Origin: Roseovarius atlanticus
GTDB taxonomy: Bacteria; Pseudomonadota; Alphaproteobacteria; Rhodobacterales; Rhodobacteraceae
Reading direction: 5' to 3'
Assembly: GCF_001441615.1 (NCBI RefSeq)
Contig: NZ_LAXJ01000007.1
Span: 186,001-250,000, forward strand
DNA length: 64,000 nt
Under the pieces are notes generated by a model. The model saw only the letters and a list, made by a program, of their open reading frames with translations. It searched no databases and was not told where the DNA came from. The position numbers were made by a program, and so were the translations under genes. Each line of letters begins with the position of its first letter. Position 1 is the first letter of the stretch. Shown here one piece after another: positions 30,850-41,460 of the stretch.

Positions 30850-33756
30850 TCACCCCAACGCCTCGTTACACCGCGCACAGACACCCGGATGCGTGTGCGT
30901 CCCCACATCCGGCAGGATCTTCCAGCAGCGCTGGCATTTCTCGCCTTCCGCGCGCTCGAAGACCACGGTAATACCGTCCACCTCGGGCAGGCGGTACGCC
31001 TCCGCCGGGCTGGGATCGTCGGTCAGCCGGATATCGGACGTGATGCAGATATCGTCGAAATTGACCGATTTCAGCACCTCCAGCGCCTCGGAATCCTGCA
31101 CATGCACCACGGGTGCCGCTTCCAGCGACGCCCCGATCACCTTGTCGGTCCGCTGCACTTCCAGCGCCGCCGTCACCACGCGCCGCGCCTGCCGCACCGT
31201 GGCCCATTTCGCCGCCAGCGGCTCGTTCAGCCATTCCTTCGGCGTCTCGGGAATATCCACCAGGTGCACCGAGCTCTCGTCGCCCGGGAACCGCTCCAGC
31301 CAGACCTCCTCCATGGTGAACACCAGCACCGGCGCCAGCCACGTGGTCAGGCGATGGAACAGGATATCCATCACCGTCCGCGCCGCCCGCCGCCGGGGCG
31401 TGTCCCCGTCGCAATACAGCGCATCCTTGCGGATATCGAAGTAGAACGCGCTCAACTCCACCGTCGCGAAGTTGAAAAGCGCCTGGAACACCCCCTGGAA
31501 ATCATAGGCGGCATAGCCCGTGCGCACCCGGTGATCCAGCTCCGCCAGCCGGTGCAGCACCCAGCGTTCCAGCTCGGGCATGTCCTCGGGCTCCACCCGA
31601 TCCGCGTCGCTGAAATGGCTCAAAGCCCCCAGCAGGAAGCGCATCGTGTTGCGCAACCGGCGATAGCTGTCGGCGGTCCCTTTCAGGATCTCCGGCCCGA
31701 TCCGCTGATCATTGGTGTAATCGGTCTGCGCCACCCACAGCCGCAGAATATCGGCACCGTATTGCTTGACCACCTCGTCCGGCACGATCGTGTTGCCGAG
31801 CGACTTGGACATCTTGTTGCCCTTCTCGTCCAGCGTGAACCCGTGGGTCAGCACGCCGCGATAGGGCGCGTGCCCCGTCGTGCCGCAGGATTGCAGCATG
31901 GACGAATGGAACCAACCCCGGTGCTGGTCGGTGCCCTCAAGGTACAGATCCGCCATACCGTCCTCGGACCCGTCTTCGCGGTCGCGCAGAACGAACGCAT
32001 GGGTCGAGCCGGAGTCGAACCAGACGTCGAGAATGTCGTCGACCTTCTCCCACTCGTTCGGATCGTAGTCATTGCCCAGGAACCGCTCCTTCGCGCCCTC
32101 CTTGTACCACGCATCCGCGCCTTCGGCCTCGAACGCCTCCAGAATCCGTGCGTTGACCGCCTCATCCCGCAGCAGAAAGCCTTCGTCGGTGGGCATCGCG
32201 CCTTTCCTGACGAAACAGGTCAGCGGCACACCCCACGCCCTCTGCCGCGACAAGACCCAGTCCGGCCGCGATTCCATCATGGAATACAGACGGTTGCGCC
32301 CGGTCTTGGGCGTCCACTGCACCTTGTCGATCTCGGTCAGCGCCCGCTGGCGGATCGTCGTGCCGCTCTTGTCCTGCCCGTCGCCAACCTCGCGATCGAT
32401 CGCGGCGAACCATTGCGGCGTGTTGCGATAGATCACCGGCGCCTTCGAGCGCCAGGAATGCGGGTAGGAGTGCTTGATCTTGCCCCGCGCCAGCAGGCCA
32501 CCCACCTCGACCAGCTTGTCGATGATCGTCTTGTTGGCGTTGCCCTCCTTGCCCTTGCGGTCAAGGATATAAGTCCCGCCAAAGAACGGCAGGTCGGCAC
32601 GGAAACCGCCATCGTCCATCACGTTATAGGTGATGACCTGGTCCAGCATCCCGAGGCCACGGTAAAGCTCGTACTCCTCCATCCCGTGGCTGGGCGCGCA
32701 ATGCACGAACCCGGTGCCTTCCTCGTCGGTCACGAAATCGGCCGCGCGGAAATCACGCAGATCGTCCCACTCGCCATTCGACCCCTCAGCGCCGTGCAAC
32801 GGATGCTTAAGGCTCAGACCAGCCAACTCGTCGGCGCTCACGTCGCGCACACGGCTCCACTGGTCGTCATTCAGCCGCGCCCGACCCATCACGTCCCCGG
32901 CCAGCTTGTCGGCCAAGATGAATTTGTCGCCCACATTGGCCCAGCACTCGTCCGGCGTTCCCGTGACCTCGTAAAGGCCATAAGAGATATCCTCACCATA
33001 AACTACCGCCTTGTTCGACGGCATGGTCCAGGGCGTCGTGGTCCAGATGACCACATGCGCACCTTCGAGATCGCCTTCGGCCACGGCGAACTTCACCCAA
33101 ACCGTAAAGCTCTCCTTGTCGTGGTACTCCACCTCCGCCTCGGCCAGCGCGGTCTTCTCCACCGGCGACCACATCACCGGCTTCGAGCCCTGGTACAGCG
33201 TGCCGTTCATCAGGAACTTCTGGAACTCCTCCGCGATGATCCGCTCGGCGCGGAAATCCATCGTCAGATAAGGCTTCTCCCACTTGCCGGTCACGCCCAG
33301 CCGCTTGAACTCATCCCGCTGGATGTCGATCCAGCCTTCCGCGAACTTGCGGCACTCAGCGCGGAAATCGACGATATCCACCGCGTCCTTGTTCTGGCCC
33401 TTCTTGCGGTACTGCTCCTCGATCTTCCACTCGATCGGCAGGCCGTGACAGTCCCAGCCGGGGATATAGCGCGCATCGCGCCCCATCATCTGCTGGGAGC
33501 GAACCACCATGTCCTTCAGGATCTTGTTCAGCGCGTGGCCGATATGCAGGTGCCCGTTGGCGTAAGGGGGGCCATCGTGCAGGGTGAACGGCTGGCGCGT
33601 CTCGGCTGTCGCCTTCTCGCGCAGGCGGTCGTAAACCCCCAGCCCATTCCACCGCTCCAGCCACTCGGGCTCGCGCTTGGGCAGACCCGCGCGCATCGGG
33701 AAATCGGTCTGGGGCAGGTTCAGCGTGTCTTTGTAATCGGGTGTGTCAGAACACAT
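30850..33756 (-). CDS. ileS: Isoleucyl-tRNA synthetase
   Basis: Charges tRNA-Ile with isoleucine. The 968-residue class I synthetase shows the HIGH motif in PYANGHLHIGHALNKIL, the long CP1 editing insertion (GWDCHGLPIEWKIEEQY and the following ITTTPWT-type segment VIWTTTPWTMPSNKAVVYG), the KMSKS loop NKMSKSLGN, and a C-terminal zinc site (CQRCWKILPDVG, then GVCARCNEAL). Full length and intact. A double hairpin repeat lies about 200 bases upstream. Confidence 0.97.
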   Translation of the reverse strand: MCSDTPDYKDTLNLPQTDFPMRAGLPKREPEWLERWNGLGVYDRLREKATAETRQPFTLHDGPPYANGHLHIGHALNKILKDMVVRSQQMMGRDARYIPGWDCHGLPIEWKIEEQYRKKGQNKDAVDIVDFRAECRKFAEGWIDIQRDEFKRLGVTGKWEKPYLTMDFRAERIIAEEFQKFLMNGTLYQGSKPVMWSPVEKTALAEAEVEYHDKESFTVWVKFAVAEGDLEGAHVVIWTTTPWTMPSNKAVVYGEDISYGLYEVTGTPDECWANVGDKFILADKLAGDVMGRARLNDDQWSRVRDVSADELAGLSLKHPLHGAEGSNGEWDDLRDFRAADFVTDEEGTGFVHCAPSHGMEEYELYRGLGMLDQVITYNVMDDGGFRADLPFFGGTYILDRKGKEGNANKTIIDKLVEVGGLLARGKIKHSYPHSWRSKAPVIYRNTPQWFAAIDREVGDGQDKSGTTIRQRALTEIDKVQWTPKTGRNRLYSMMESRPDWVLSRQRAWGVPLTCFVRKGAMPTDEGFLLRDEAVNARILEAFEAEGADAWYKEGAKERFLGNDYDPNEWEKVDDILDVWFDSGSTHAFVLRDREDGSEDGMADLYLEGTDQHRGWFHSSMLQSCGTTGHAPYRGVLTHGFTLDEKGNKMSKSLGNTIVPDEVVKQYGADILRLWVAQTDYTNDQRIGPEILKGTADSYRRLRNTMRFLLGALSHFSDADRVEPEDMPELERWVLHRLAELDHRVRTGYAAYDFQGVFQALFNFATVELSAFYFDIRKDALYCDGDTPRRRAARTVMDILFHRLTTWLAPVLVFTMEEVWLERFPGDESSVHLVDIPETPKEWLNEPLAAKWATVRQARRVVTAALEVQRTDKVIGASLEAAPVVHVQDSEALEVLKSVNFDDICITSDIRLTDDPSPAEAYRLPEVDGITVVFERAEGEKCQRCWKILPDVGTHTHPGVCARCNEALG

Positions 33757-34181
33757 CTGTGACGTCCTTTGTCACTGGCATTTCAATCTCTGGGTGGGGG
33801 CGGCGCGGTGGTCCATACGCCTATGATCCCGGCGGCTCGTCTGTCTCAGAGCGCCGGGCATGTAATTCGAATGATGATCGCAAAGCGGGTCATGATGGGG
33901 GGCGTTATAGGTGCCAGCGTTCCAAGGAGCAAGCCGTAGAACCCGGCCCCGCCATCCGCGCCAAGACTTTTCAGAAAAGTCTTGGCAAAAGCCTTCTCAA
34001 GGCTTTTGCAACGCCCGCCCTGTTAACGCGCCAGATCGCGAAAATCCGCACCGTCGGCGCACCACCCGAATACCGACGCAATACCGACGTTCCGATTTCC
34101 CACGATCCGCCGGCGTTAACCATGTTTCCCGAATCGCGTTTCCCATTGCATCCGGCCCCTCCAACGGCCAGATTCGAGGCC
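33757..34181. other. Intergenic region between ileS and the haemoglobin gene
   Basis: A divergent region of 425 bases without a convincing gene. It contains a double hairpin and must hold the ileS promoter and that of the haemoglobin gene. I see no T-box or other recognisable leader for ileS. Confidence 0.5.
33960..34009. repeat. Double hairpin element
   Basis: Two inverted repeats share two bases. The first is GCCAAGACTTTTC, one base, GAAAAGTCTTGGC (13-bp arms). The second is GCAAAAGCCTT, CTC, AAGGCTTTTGC (11-bp arms). Both are perfect. I recall similar AAGACTTTT/AAAAGTCTT units between genes in other roseobacters. Confidence 0.65.
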
Positions 34182-34601
34182 ATGACACCGGTCCTGCCCC
34201 CCCGTTTCGAGATCACCCGCGCCGAGATCGAGCGCGTGGTCTCGGCCTTCTACGCCGCGTGCCGCGCGCATCCCGGGCTGGCCCCTGTCTTTGCCGCCCA
34301 TGTCGCCGACTGGACCGCGCACGAGGCCCGCGTCAGCGATTTCTGGGCCAACACGATCCTGCACGAGCGGTGCTACGTGGGCAATGCCATGCAGGCCCAT
34401 GTGCAGGCGGGCAATGTCAAACCGGGCATGTTCTCGACATGGCTCGACCTCTTCGACACCACCCTGCACTCCGAGCTTTCCCCGACCAAGGCCGCCGCCT
34501 GGTCCGCACTCGCCCACCGCATCGGCCAGACCCTGCGCGCGGGCGTCGTGAACCGCGAGACCCTGCCCGGCGGCATCCCGAAGCTGGGTAACCCGTTCTG
34601 A
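34182..34601 (+). CDS. Group III truncated haemoglobin
   Basis: A 139-residue 2-on-2 globin: EIERVVSAFYAACRAHPGLA, then FAAHVADWTAHEARVSDFW and HERCYVGNAMQAHVQAG, the last carrying the expected proximal histidine. It probably binds O2 or NO; the physiological role of group III members is poorly known. An in-frame ATG 20 codons upstream is possible, but the shorter start matches the family N-terminus. Confidence 0.85.
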   Translation: MTPVLPPRFEITRAEIERVVSAFYAACRAHPGLAPVFAAHVADWTAHEARVSDFWANTILHERCYVGNAMQAHVQAGNVKPGMFSTWLDLFDTTLHSELSPTKAAAWSALAHRIGQTLRAGVVNRETLPGGIPKLGNPF

Positions 34602-34715
34602 CGCACGGCCCCGCGACCGGACGTTAATGATTTCCCGCTAATTTGGGCAAAACCGCGAGGCTGCATCTGCCTTGGGGCGAAAATACCGACACACCGAGCG
34701 AAAATTGCCGTTTGT

Positions 34716-35723
34716 TTACACGTTGTTAACCCCGCTGAAGAGCCCGGTCAGCGCCCGCTGCACCATCCGCGTCACCGAGGGCCGCTTGCCCGCCCGGAAC
34801 GGCAGGGGCCGACACACTTCCATCGCCGCCACGCCCACCCGGGCCGTCAGCGCGCCATTGACGATCCCCTCACCGAACCGGCGCGAGACCTTGGACAAAA
34901 GGCTTCCTCCGGCGACCGAGCCAATCAGGTCGTCGCCCACCGCCACGGCGCCCGTGGCCACAAGATGCGTCATCACCGCCCGGGCCAGCCGCCAGCTGCC
35001 CAGCGTGCCCGACCGCCCGCCATAGATTTCGGCAATCCGCCGGATCATCCGCAGGTTCGACGTCAGCGCCGCAATCACGTCGGCAAAGGCCAGCGGCACC
35101 ACCGCCGTCACCGTCGCCACCTGCCGTGCTGCGGCCTCGATCTCGCGCGCCGCGGCCCGGTCCAGCGGCGCCAGCAGTTCCGTCTCGGCCAGCCCCAGCA
35201 GGCTGCCCGCATCCATCTGCTCGGGGCCATAGTCGCGCAGCCGGTCCCGCCCCCAGCTGGTATCCTCCCGGCCCGCGTAAAGCTGCGTCAGGTCATGCAC
35301 CACGCGCCGCGCCTGTTTCAGGTCCGCGCCCGCCAAAGCCGCATCCGCCGCTCGGTGCAGCTTGTCGATCCGCGCCAGCCGCGAAAACGCCGCCATCTCG
35401 CGAATGACAATGATCAGGCAAACAAGGGCAAACGCCGCGATCAGCGCGGTGACGGCGTAGCCCAGCACCACGTTGCGGGCCAGCAGAGCCATCACGAAGT
35501 CCCAAGCGGCAAAGGAAATCACGGCCCCGAGGATCGACAGCAACAAGCCCCAGAACCAACGCGCCAGGCGCGACGGTTTCTTCGCTGCCAATGTCGCCAC
35601 GGTCTGCATCGCGCGGCCCTCGGGGTGGCCTTCCAACACGGGGTCCGGCACCGGCGGCGCCATGTCGGGGCGGGGGCTGTCATCACCCTCTTCGATGTCG
35701 ATCAGAACCGGCCGCTTGCTCAT
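34716..35723 (-). CDS. ycjF: YcjF/TIGR01620 family membrane protein
   Basis: A 335-residue protein with an N-terminal acidic tail and two membrane helices (about residues 55-105: WFWGLLLSILGAVISFAAW, then GYAVTALIAAFALVCLIIV). A soluble DUF697-like C-terminal half follows (AFADVIAALTSNLRMIRRIA, then GALTARVGVAAMEVCRPLPF). It typically pairs with YcjX, as here with one small gene between. Function unknown; YcjX/YcjF are stress-associated in E. coli. Confidence 0.88.
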   Translation of the reverse strand: MSKRPVLIDIEEGDDSPRPDMAPPVPDPVLEGHPEGRAMQTVATLAAKKPSRLARWFWGLLLSILGAVISFAAWDFVMALLARNVVLGYAVTALIAAFALVCLIIVIREMAAFSRLARIDKLHRAADAALAGADLKQARRVVHDLTQLYAGREDTSWGRDRLRDYGPEQMDAGSLLGLAETELLAPLDRAAAREIEAAARQVATVTAVVPLAFADVIAALTSNLRMIRRIAEIYGGRSGTLGSWRLARAVMTHLVATGAVAVGDDLIGSVAGGSLLSKVSRRFGEGIVNGALTARVGVAAMEVCRPLPFRAGKRPSVTRMVQRALTGLFSGVNNV

Positions 35724-36145
35724 GTCTCCACCCTGCGCTCCGGCGGCCAGACCATCAGGATCTCGGGCCGCCCCTCGTCATTTCTCGCACCATCCGCCCG
35801 TGTCTTTTCGGCAAAGCCATGGCGGCAATAGAACCGCCTGCCCCCGGTGTTTTCCTCGGCCACCCAAAGGTTTAGCCGTTCGTGCTGGTCCTGGGCATCC
35901 TGCAACAGAACGCGCCCCAGCCCGCGCCCCTGCGCCCGCGGATGCACGTAAAGCGCGTGTAACTCGCCCGCCCGGCAAAGGCTGAAACCAGCGATGCCAG
36001 TGCCATCCGCAACGGCCCGAACGCAACCCTGCCGCGTCAGGCGCAGCATGATGGTCAGGTCATCCCACCAACTCGAGTCCCGGTACCGCCACAGCACCGC
36101 CAGCAAGCCGGGCACATGCCAAAGCCTTGCACGAAACGGGGTCAT
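35720..36145 (-). CDS. GNAT family acetyltransferase
   Basis: A 141-residue acetyltransferase with the acetyl-CoA loop in LHALYVHPRAQGRGLGRVLL and the C-terminal GGRRFYCRHGFAEK. Substrate unknown. The start was set at the ATG that overlaps the ycjX stop (ATGA); its own stop overlaps the ycjF start in the same way. The three genes therefore form one tightly coupled operon. Confidence 0.85.
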   Translation of the reverse strand: MTPFRARLWHVPGLLAVLWRYRDSSWWDDLTIMLRLTRQGCVRAVADGTGIAGFSLCRAGELHALYVHPRAQGRGLGRVLLQDAQDQHERLNLWVAEENTGGRRFYCRHGFAEKTRADGARNDEGRPEILMVWPPERRVET

Positions 36146-37566
36146 AACCGATCCCCGATCAGGAACTGCGCCGCCCGGTCCAGCCTTATATGCGGCGGCC
36201 CTTCTCCACGCTTCAGCGTCAGCCGCGCGGGTGCGAAATTCATCACCTCGTACTCGGCCTCCAGCCACGCCTCGGCCCCGTCCCGCGCCGGGCCCAGCAG
36301 GTGGGCCGGGTCCTCGGGCAACGCCCCGGGATAGAACGCCGCCTGCTTGCCGCGCTCGCCTTCGGGCGTCATCAGCGTACCGCGCACACAGTCCAGCGTC
36401 TGCCCGCCATGCTCTCGCGTTTCCTCGGTCGTGGCCCTGAGCGCGGCAATCGCCATTCCCGCCGTTTCGGCCCCGGCGAAATCCGCCCGGTTGCGCGCAT
36501 CCCGCATCAGCGCCTCTATGATACCCGTCAGGCGCCCATGCTGCGTATGGTGCAAATGGTCGGCCTTGGTGGCCGCGAACAGGATTTTCTCGACCCGCTG
36601 TCCGATCAGCAGCCTGGACAGGAAGGCGTTCCGCCCCGGCCGGAACGCCCCCAGGATATCGGCCATCGCGCGGCGCATGTCCTCGACTGCCTGCGGGCCG
36701 TTGTGAATGGCGCCTAGCGCATCGACCAGAACGACCTGCCGGTCGATCCTTGAGAAATGATCGCGGAAGAAGGGTTTGACCACCTTGGATTTATAGGCCT
36801 CGAACCGCCGCTCCATCTCGCGCCAGAGCGACCGCCTTGGCGGGCTGTCGGGCGCGGGCAGCGGCGCGAAGGTCAGCACCGGAGAGCCGGCAAGATCGCC
36901 CGGCAGCAGGAACCGGCCCGGCGTGCAATCCGACAGCCCCGCCGCCCGCGCCGCGTTCAAATAGGCGGTGAACGCCTCGGCCAGCGACTGCGCCACGGGC
37001 TCCTCCAGCTTGGCCGTGGCATCCACTTCGCGGGCCAAGGCCAGAAAGCCCTGCGCCTGCTCGCGGCTTTCCAACCGGCCCAGGGTTTCTGCTGACCACT
37101 CGGCAAAGCTCTTGTCCATCAGGCCCAGGTCCAGCAGCCATTCGCCGGGGTAATCCACGATATCCAGGTGCACCGTCCGCGGCCCCTGCAATCCGGCCAG
37201 CAAGCCCGACGGGCGCACCCGCAGCGACAGGCGCAACTCCGACACGGTCCTTGTGCTGTCCGGCCAACGCGGCGTCTCGGCGGTCAGCGCCCCCAGGTGT
37301 TTTTCATACTCGAACCGGGGCAGCGTATCGTCGGGCTGCGGCTGCAAATAGGCCGCCGAAATGCGCCCCTCAGCGGCGGCGACCAGCCCCGGCATTCGCC
37401 CGCGATCCATCAGGTTGGCCACCAGTGAGGTGATGAACACCGTCTTGCCCGCGCGGCTCAGCCCGGTGACGCCCAGCCGGATCACCGGTTCCATGAACGC
37501 GCCCGACAGCGTGTCGCCCACGCGTTCCACCCCGCGCGTCAGCCCATCTGCGATATCCGAAAGCAC
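36142..37566 (-). CDS. ycjX: YcjX family P-loop protein
   Basis: A 474-residue DUF463 protein with a P-loop (GLSRAGKTVFITSLVANL, near residues 35-52) and a GTPase-like core (VHLDIVDYPGEWLLDLGLMD, VVLVDALGAIHNGP). Known as a phage-shock-associated, probably dynamin-like or GTP-binding protein. The start is a GTG with AAGGGG 9 bases before it; the frame continues 16 codons upstream without such a signal. Confidence 0.9.
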   Translation of the reverse strand: MLSDIADGLTRGVERVGDTLSGAFMEPVIRLGVTGLSRAGKTVFITSLVANLMDRGRMPGLVAAAEGRISAAYLQPQPDDTLPRFEYEKHLGALTAETPRWPDSTRTVSELRLSLRVRPSGLLAGLQGPRTVHLDIVDYPGEWLLDLGLMDKSFAEWSAETLGRLESREQAQGFLALAREVDATAKLEEPVAQSLAEAFTAYLNAARAAGLSDCTPGRFLLPGDLAGSPVLTFAPLPAPDSPPRRSLWREMERRFEAYKSKVVKPFFRDHFSRIDRQVVLVDALGAIHNGPQAVEDMRRAMADILGAFRPGRNAFLSRLLIGQRVEKILFAATKADHLHHTQHGRLTGIIEALMRDARNRADFAGAETAGMAIAALRATTEETREHGGQTLDCVRGTLMTPEGERGKQAAFYPGALPEDPAHLLGPARDGAEAWLEAEYEVMNFAPARLTLKRGEGPPHIRLDRAAQFLIGDRL

Positions 37567-37673
37567 CAAACTGCCCCTTCTCTTTCCGCTAAAGATAGGC
37601 CGCACACCCGGCATGTGCCAGAGGGGAGCGTTGGGGGATTGTTCCGCGCCCCCGGTCGCGCTAAGCCCTTTTC

Positions 37674-38441
37674 ATGCCCCGCTATGCATTGAAAGTCGAA
37701 TATAACGGCGCGCCCTTCGCCGGCTGGCAGCGACAGGCCGATCAGCCTTCGGTGCAAGGCGCGATCGAGGATGCGCTGGCGCGGCTGGAACCCGGCCCGC
37801 ACACGATTGCGGCGGCGGGGCGCACCGATGCGGGGGTGCACGGGCTGGCACAGGTCGCACACTGCGACATGACCAAGAACTGGGACCCGTTCCGCCTGTC
37901 CGAGGCGTTGAATTATCACCTGAAGCCCCTGCCCGTCGCGATCCTCGACTGTGCGCAGGTCGCCGACGACTGGCACGCTCGGTTCTCGGCGATCGAGCGC
38001 CGATATCTCTTTCGACTGCTGGTCCGCCGCGCGCCGGCCACCCATGACAAGGGGCTGGTCTGGCGCGTGCAGAATCCGCTGGATGTCGAGGCCATGCGCC
38101 AAGGTGCGGCCCACCTTGTCGGTCACCACGATTTCACCACCTTCCGCTCGACCATTTGCCAGGCGAAAAGCCCCATGAAAACCCTGGATGACATCTCCAT
38201 CACTCAGGTCGAGAACCTCAGCGGTCCGGAAATCCAGTTCCGGCTGCGCGCCCGATCCTTCCTGCACAACCAGGTCCGCAGCATCGTCGGCACGCTGGAA
38301 CGCGTTGGCGCCGGGGCCTGGGAGCCGGGTCAGATGAAAACCGCACTTGAGGCCTGCGACCGCGCTGCCTGCGGACCGGTTTGCCCGCCGCAGGGACTAT
38401 ACCTTGCGGGCGTAGGCTATCCCGAAGATCCTTTCGGGTGA
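37674..38441 (+). CDS. truA: tRNA pseudouridine synthase A
   Basis: Converts U38-U40 of tRNA anticodon stems to pseudouridine. 255 residues; the catalytic aspartate lies in [33 protein letters not shown] and the C-terminal [19 protein letters not shown] are typical. A tRNA-Arg gene follows on the same strand. Confidence 0.95.
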   Translation: MPRYALKVEYNGAPFAGWQRQADQPSVQGAIEDALARLEPGPHTIAAAGRTDAGVHGLAQVAHCDMTKNWDPFRLSEALNYHLKPLPVAILDCAQVADDWHARFSAIERRYLFRLLVRRAPATHDKGLVWRVQNPLDVEAMRQGAAHLVGHHDFTTFRSTICQAKSPMKTLDDISITQVENLSGPEIQFRLRARSFLHNQVRSIVGTLERVGAGAWEPGQMKTALEACDRAACGPVCPPQGLYLAGVGYPEDPFG

Positions 38442-38489
38442 TTTCGGCTTTGAATTCGCACCCGCGCTTGGGTAAGGCTTTCGCCAAGC

Positions 38490-38566
38490 GGTCCCGTAGC
38501 TCAACTGGATAGAGCAGCTGACTTCTAATCAGCAGGTTCGGGGTTCGAGTCCTCGCGGGATCGCCA
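38490..38566 (+). tRNA. tRNA-Arg (UCU)
   Basis: A 77-base gene with encoded CCA. It folds into a 7-bp acceptor (GGTCCCG / CGGGATC, one G-T pair), a GCTC/GAGC D stem, the anticodon stem GCTGA/TCAGC with loop CTTCTAA (anticodon TCT at 38524-38526), a 5-base variable loop and the T arm CGGGG TTCGAGT CCTCG. It decodes AGA. Confidence 0.97.
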
Positions 38567-38590
38567 GAAGCTCCGTTGCAAATCGCCGGA

Positions 38591-38617
38591 ACGAAAAAAG
38601 GGGCGTTGCCGCCCCTT
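38591..38617. terminator. Bidirectional terminator
   Basis: AAGGGGCG, TTGC, CGCCCCTT form an 8-bp stem. On the minus strand it is followed by TTTT, so it strongly terminates the molybdenum hydroxylase operon. On the plus strand CTTCC follows the tRNA gene, which is weaker. Confidence 0.8.
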
Positions 38618-38641
38618 CTTCCAAGTCTCGAGCAACCGGCC

Positions 38642-40840
38642 TCAGGCCAGCCCGTGCTGCGACATCGGCAGGCTGCGCACCCGCTCGCCTGTCGCCTTGT
38701 AAACCGCGTTGGCCACGGCAGGGCCGATGGGCGGCGTTCCGGGCTCGCCAATGCCGGTGGGCGCCTCGGTCGAGGGCACGATATGCACCTCAACCTGGGG
38801 CATGTCCGAAATGCGCAGCGGCATGTAGTCGGGGAAGTTGAACTGGTCCACCTCACCATCGGTCAGGGTGACCTGCTCGCGCAGGATCGACGACAGACCG
38901 TACCCCAAGGCGCCCTCGACTTGCGCCACGACGTTGTCGGGGTTGATCGGAACACCGCAATCCACGCCACACGTCACTTTCTCGACCTTGATCGTGCCGT
39001 CTTCGCGCAGTCGCACGTCAGCCACTTCGGCCACGTAGCTGCCAAAGCTCTTGTGCACGGCGATCCCGCGATACGTGCCTTCCGGCCCGGCCTCTCCGGC
39101 CTTTTCGACTGCAAGTTTCAGCACCCCGGCCAGCCGCGCGTCTTCTCCGAGATAGGACAGGCGAAACTCGACCGGGTCACGCCCGGCGGCCTCTGCCAAT
39201 TCGTCCATCATGGTTTCCATGACATAGGCCGTGTGGGTGTGCCCGACCGAGCGCCACCACAGGACCGGCACGCCGACATCCGGGTGATGCACGTCGACTG
39301 AAAGGTCGGGAATGGCATAGGGTGTCGGGTGAATACCCTCGATCGTGGTATCGTCGACGCCGTTTTTGACCATGTATTGCTCGAAAGGTGTGCCCTTGGC
39401 GATGCTCTGGCTGACAATCCGATGCTCCCAGCCCGAGATGTTGCCGTCGGCATCGAGGCCCGCCCGCACCCGGTGCATCGTCAGGGGGCGATAATAGCCG
39501 CCCTTGATGTCATCCTCGCGGGTGTAGACCAGCTTGATGGGCCGCGCGTCGTGCCCGGCGTCCAGCCAGGCCTTGCCGATCGTCGCAGCTTCGGCGACCA
39601 GATGCGCGTCACCGGTGGCACGGCGCCCGAACGAGCCGCCGCCCCACTTAGTATGGATCTGCACTTGTCCCATCTCGAGCCCGAGAACCGATGCTGCCGT
39701 GCCGTGATCCACCGTCTGCAATTGCGAGCCACCCCAGAACTGCGCGGAACTGCCGTCAAAAAGAACGGTCATGTCCAGCGGCTCCATCGGCGCGTGGGCG
39801 AGATACGGAAAGACGTAATCCGCCTCGATGATCTTATCCGCCTGCTCCAGCTTGGCGGCGGCATCGCCCTTTGGTTCTGCGGGGTTTCCGGGCTGGTCCA
39901 GAAGGGCACGGAACTCTTGCATCAGCGCATCGGTGCCACGGGTCTCGCCCGAACCTTCGGTCCATTCCAGCGTCAGCGCGTCCCGCGCCTGCATCGCCTT
40001 CCACGTGGTCTCCGCCACCACGACGACGCCTTGCGGGATTTCAAGCACATCAAGTACGCCGTCCATCTCTTTCGCATCAGTCGCGTCCACCGACGCCAGC
40101 GTTGCCCCGAAACGAGGCGGGCGGGCCGTTACGGCAACCAGCCCGTCCTCAGGCTGCCTGTCGATACCGAACATGCCGACGCTGCCTTGCGTCTTTTGGG
40201 GCACGTCAACGCGGGCGAACGATTTGCCGATGTAAACCCAATCCCCGGGCGCCTTGAGCGCCACGTCTTCAGGCGGTTGCTGGCTGGCCGCGAGGCTCGC
40301 CAATTCGCCGAAAGTCGCGCTGTTTTCGCCAGCCGACAGCTTGCCCTCGGCTACGCCGATTTCGGAGGCGTCGACACCCCATTCGCTTGCCGCCGCATTG
40401 ACCAGCATTGCCCGGACGGTTGCGCCGGCCTTGCGATACTGCTCCCAGGAGTTGGGCATGGCGGTGGACCCGCCAGTGCCCTGCACGCCGAATGCGGTGT
40501 TGGCATAGACCTCGGGATTGGACGGCGCGAAATCGGTGGTCACCTGGTCCATCGAAGCATCAAGTTCCTCGGCCACCAGCGTGGCAAGACCCGACGCCGT
40601 GCCCTGCCCCATGTCAAGGTGCTTGCTGAGCACCAGGACGGTGTTGTCGGGCATCACGTGCACGAACGGCGTCACCAGCACTTCGCCTTGAGCGCCGGAC
40701 TGGGCCAGACCGCGTACCGGCACGGCGGCACCAAGCAAAAGGCCACCGGCGGCACCGGCGGACATAGTCAGAAATCCGCGTCGCGTCGTCGTCATCGCGC
40801 GTGTCGCGGGCATCAGGTCGCGTTTGTCGATCAGTCTCAT
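38642..40840 (-). CDS. Molybdopterin-binding subunit of a xanthine-dehydrogenase-family hydroxylase (IorB-like)
   Basis: A 732-residue large subunit resembling isoquinoline 1-oxidoreductase beta. It starts with a twin-arginine signal ([17 protein letters not shown]), so the complex is probably exported. Cofactor-binding segments are visible ([67 protein letters not shown] with the GEPGTPP loop). The substrate, an aldehyde or N-heterocycle, cannot be told. GGAGGCG before the ATG lies in the end of the small-subunit gene, one base upstream. Confidence 0.88.
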   Translation of the reverse strand: MRLIDKRDLMPATRAMTTTRRGFLTMSAGAAGGLLLGAAVPVRGLAQSGAQGEVLVTPFVHVMPDNTVLVLSKHLDMGQGTASGLATLVAEELDASMDQVTTDFAPSNPEVYANTAFGVQGTGGSTAMPNSWEQYRKAGATVRAMLVNAAASEWGVDASEIGVAEGKLSAGENSATFGELASLAASQQPPEDVALKAPGDWVYIGKSFARVDVPQKTQGSVGMFGIDRQPEDGLVAVTARPPRFGATLASVDATDAKEMDGVLDVLEIPQGVVVVAETTWKAMQARDALTLEWTEGSGETRGTDALMQEFRALLDQPGNPAEPKGDAAAKLEQADKIIEADYVFPYLAHAPMEPLDMTVLFDGSSAQFWGGSQLQTVDHGTAASVLGLEMGQVQIHTKWGGGSFGRRATGDAHLVAEAATIGKAWLDAGHDARPIKLVYTREDDIKGGYYRPLTMHRVRAGLDADGNISGWEHRIVSQSIAKGTPFEQYMVKNGVDDTTIEGIHPTPYAIPDLSVDVHHPDVGVPVLWWRSVGHTHTAYVMETMMDELAEAAGRDPVEFRLSYLGEDARLAGVLKLAVEKAGEAGPEGTYRGIAVHKSFGSYVAEVADVRLREDGTIKVEKVTCGVDCGVPINPDNVVAQVEGALGYGLSSILREQVTLTDGEVDQFNFPDYMPLRISDMPQVEVHIVPSTEAPTGIGEPGTPPIGPAVANAVYKATGERVRSLPMSQHGLA

Positions 40841-40841
40841 C

Positions 40842-41300
40842 TTACGCCTCCATGATTTCTGCGGCCCTGTGAATGGCCTTGCGAATGCGGGCATAGGACG
40901 CACAGCGGCACAGGTTGCCGTCCATTGCCGTGTCGATATCTTCGTCTGTTGGCTTGGGCGTTTCTGCCAGCAGTGCCGAGGCCGACATTATCTGGCCCGA
41001 CTGGCAGTAACCGCATTGCGGCACCTGCAGCTCGACCCAGGCTTCCTGGATTGCCTTGGCGGCATCGCTTTCAACGCCTTCGATCGTCGTGACGGTCGCC
41101 CCGTCCAGATCACCCAGATAGGTCTGGCAGGATCGCGTCGGCACGCCGTCGATATGCACTGTGCACGCCCCGCAAGCGGCCACCCCGCAGCCAAATTTCG
41201 TGCCTGTCATCTTGAGTTCATCACGCAGCGCCCAAAGCAAAGGCATATCCGGGCTTGCGTCGATTTGGGTTTCTTTTCCGTTGAGGGTGAATGAAATCAT
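40842..41300 (-). CDS. (2Fe-2S) small subunit of the molybdenum hydroxylase (IorA-like)
   Basis: A 152-residue subunit with an N-terminal plant-type ferredoxin domain ([20 protein letters not shown]) and a C-terminal [2Fe-2S] domain ([12 protein letters not shown], then [15 protein letters not shown]). It passes electrons from the molybdenum site. It is the first gene of the two-gene operon. No separate medium FAD subunit is seen, consistent with the IorAB type. Confidence 0.92.
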   Translation of the reverse strand: MISFTLNGKETQIDASPDMPLLWALRDELKMTGTKFGCGVAACGACTVHIDGVPTRSCQTYLGDLDGATVTTIEGVESDAAKAIQEAWVELQVPQCGYCQSGQIMSASALLAETPKPTDEDIDTAMDGNLCRCASYARIRKAIHRAAEIMEA

Positions 41301-41460
41301 GTCTGGCTCCTATCCCTGTTGGCAGTCGCTGGAACGTCAAACCGGCGCGAAGAGTGCGCCTGTGTTTTTGCAACTTACGAGTTAGGACGGATCTTCAAAA
41401 GTCGATACCGCAGACGCGGGCCGCACATAGGTGCGTTCATCTACGCACAGCAATTTGGCG

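Noticed and set aside
30820..33762. A 980-codon open frame on the plus strand opposite ileS
   Set aside because: It mirrors ileS on the other strand; it is arginine- and histidine-rich and shows no domain. High GC third positions create such shadows.
33757..34181. A T-box or other leader riboswitch for ileS
   Set aside because: No T-box bulge sequence or specifier-loop structure is seen; the hairpins there are short, self-contained repeats.
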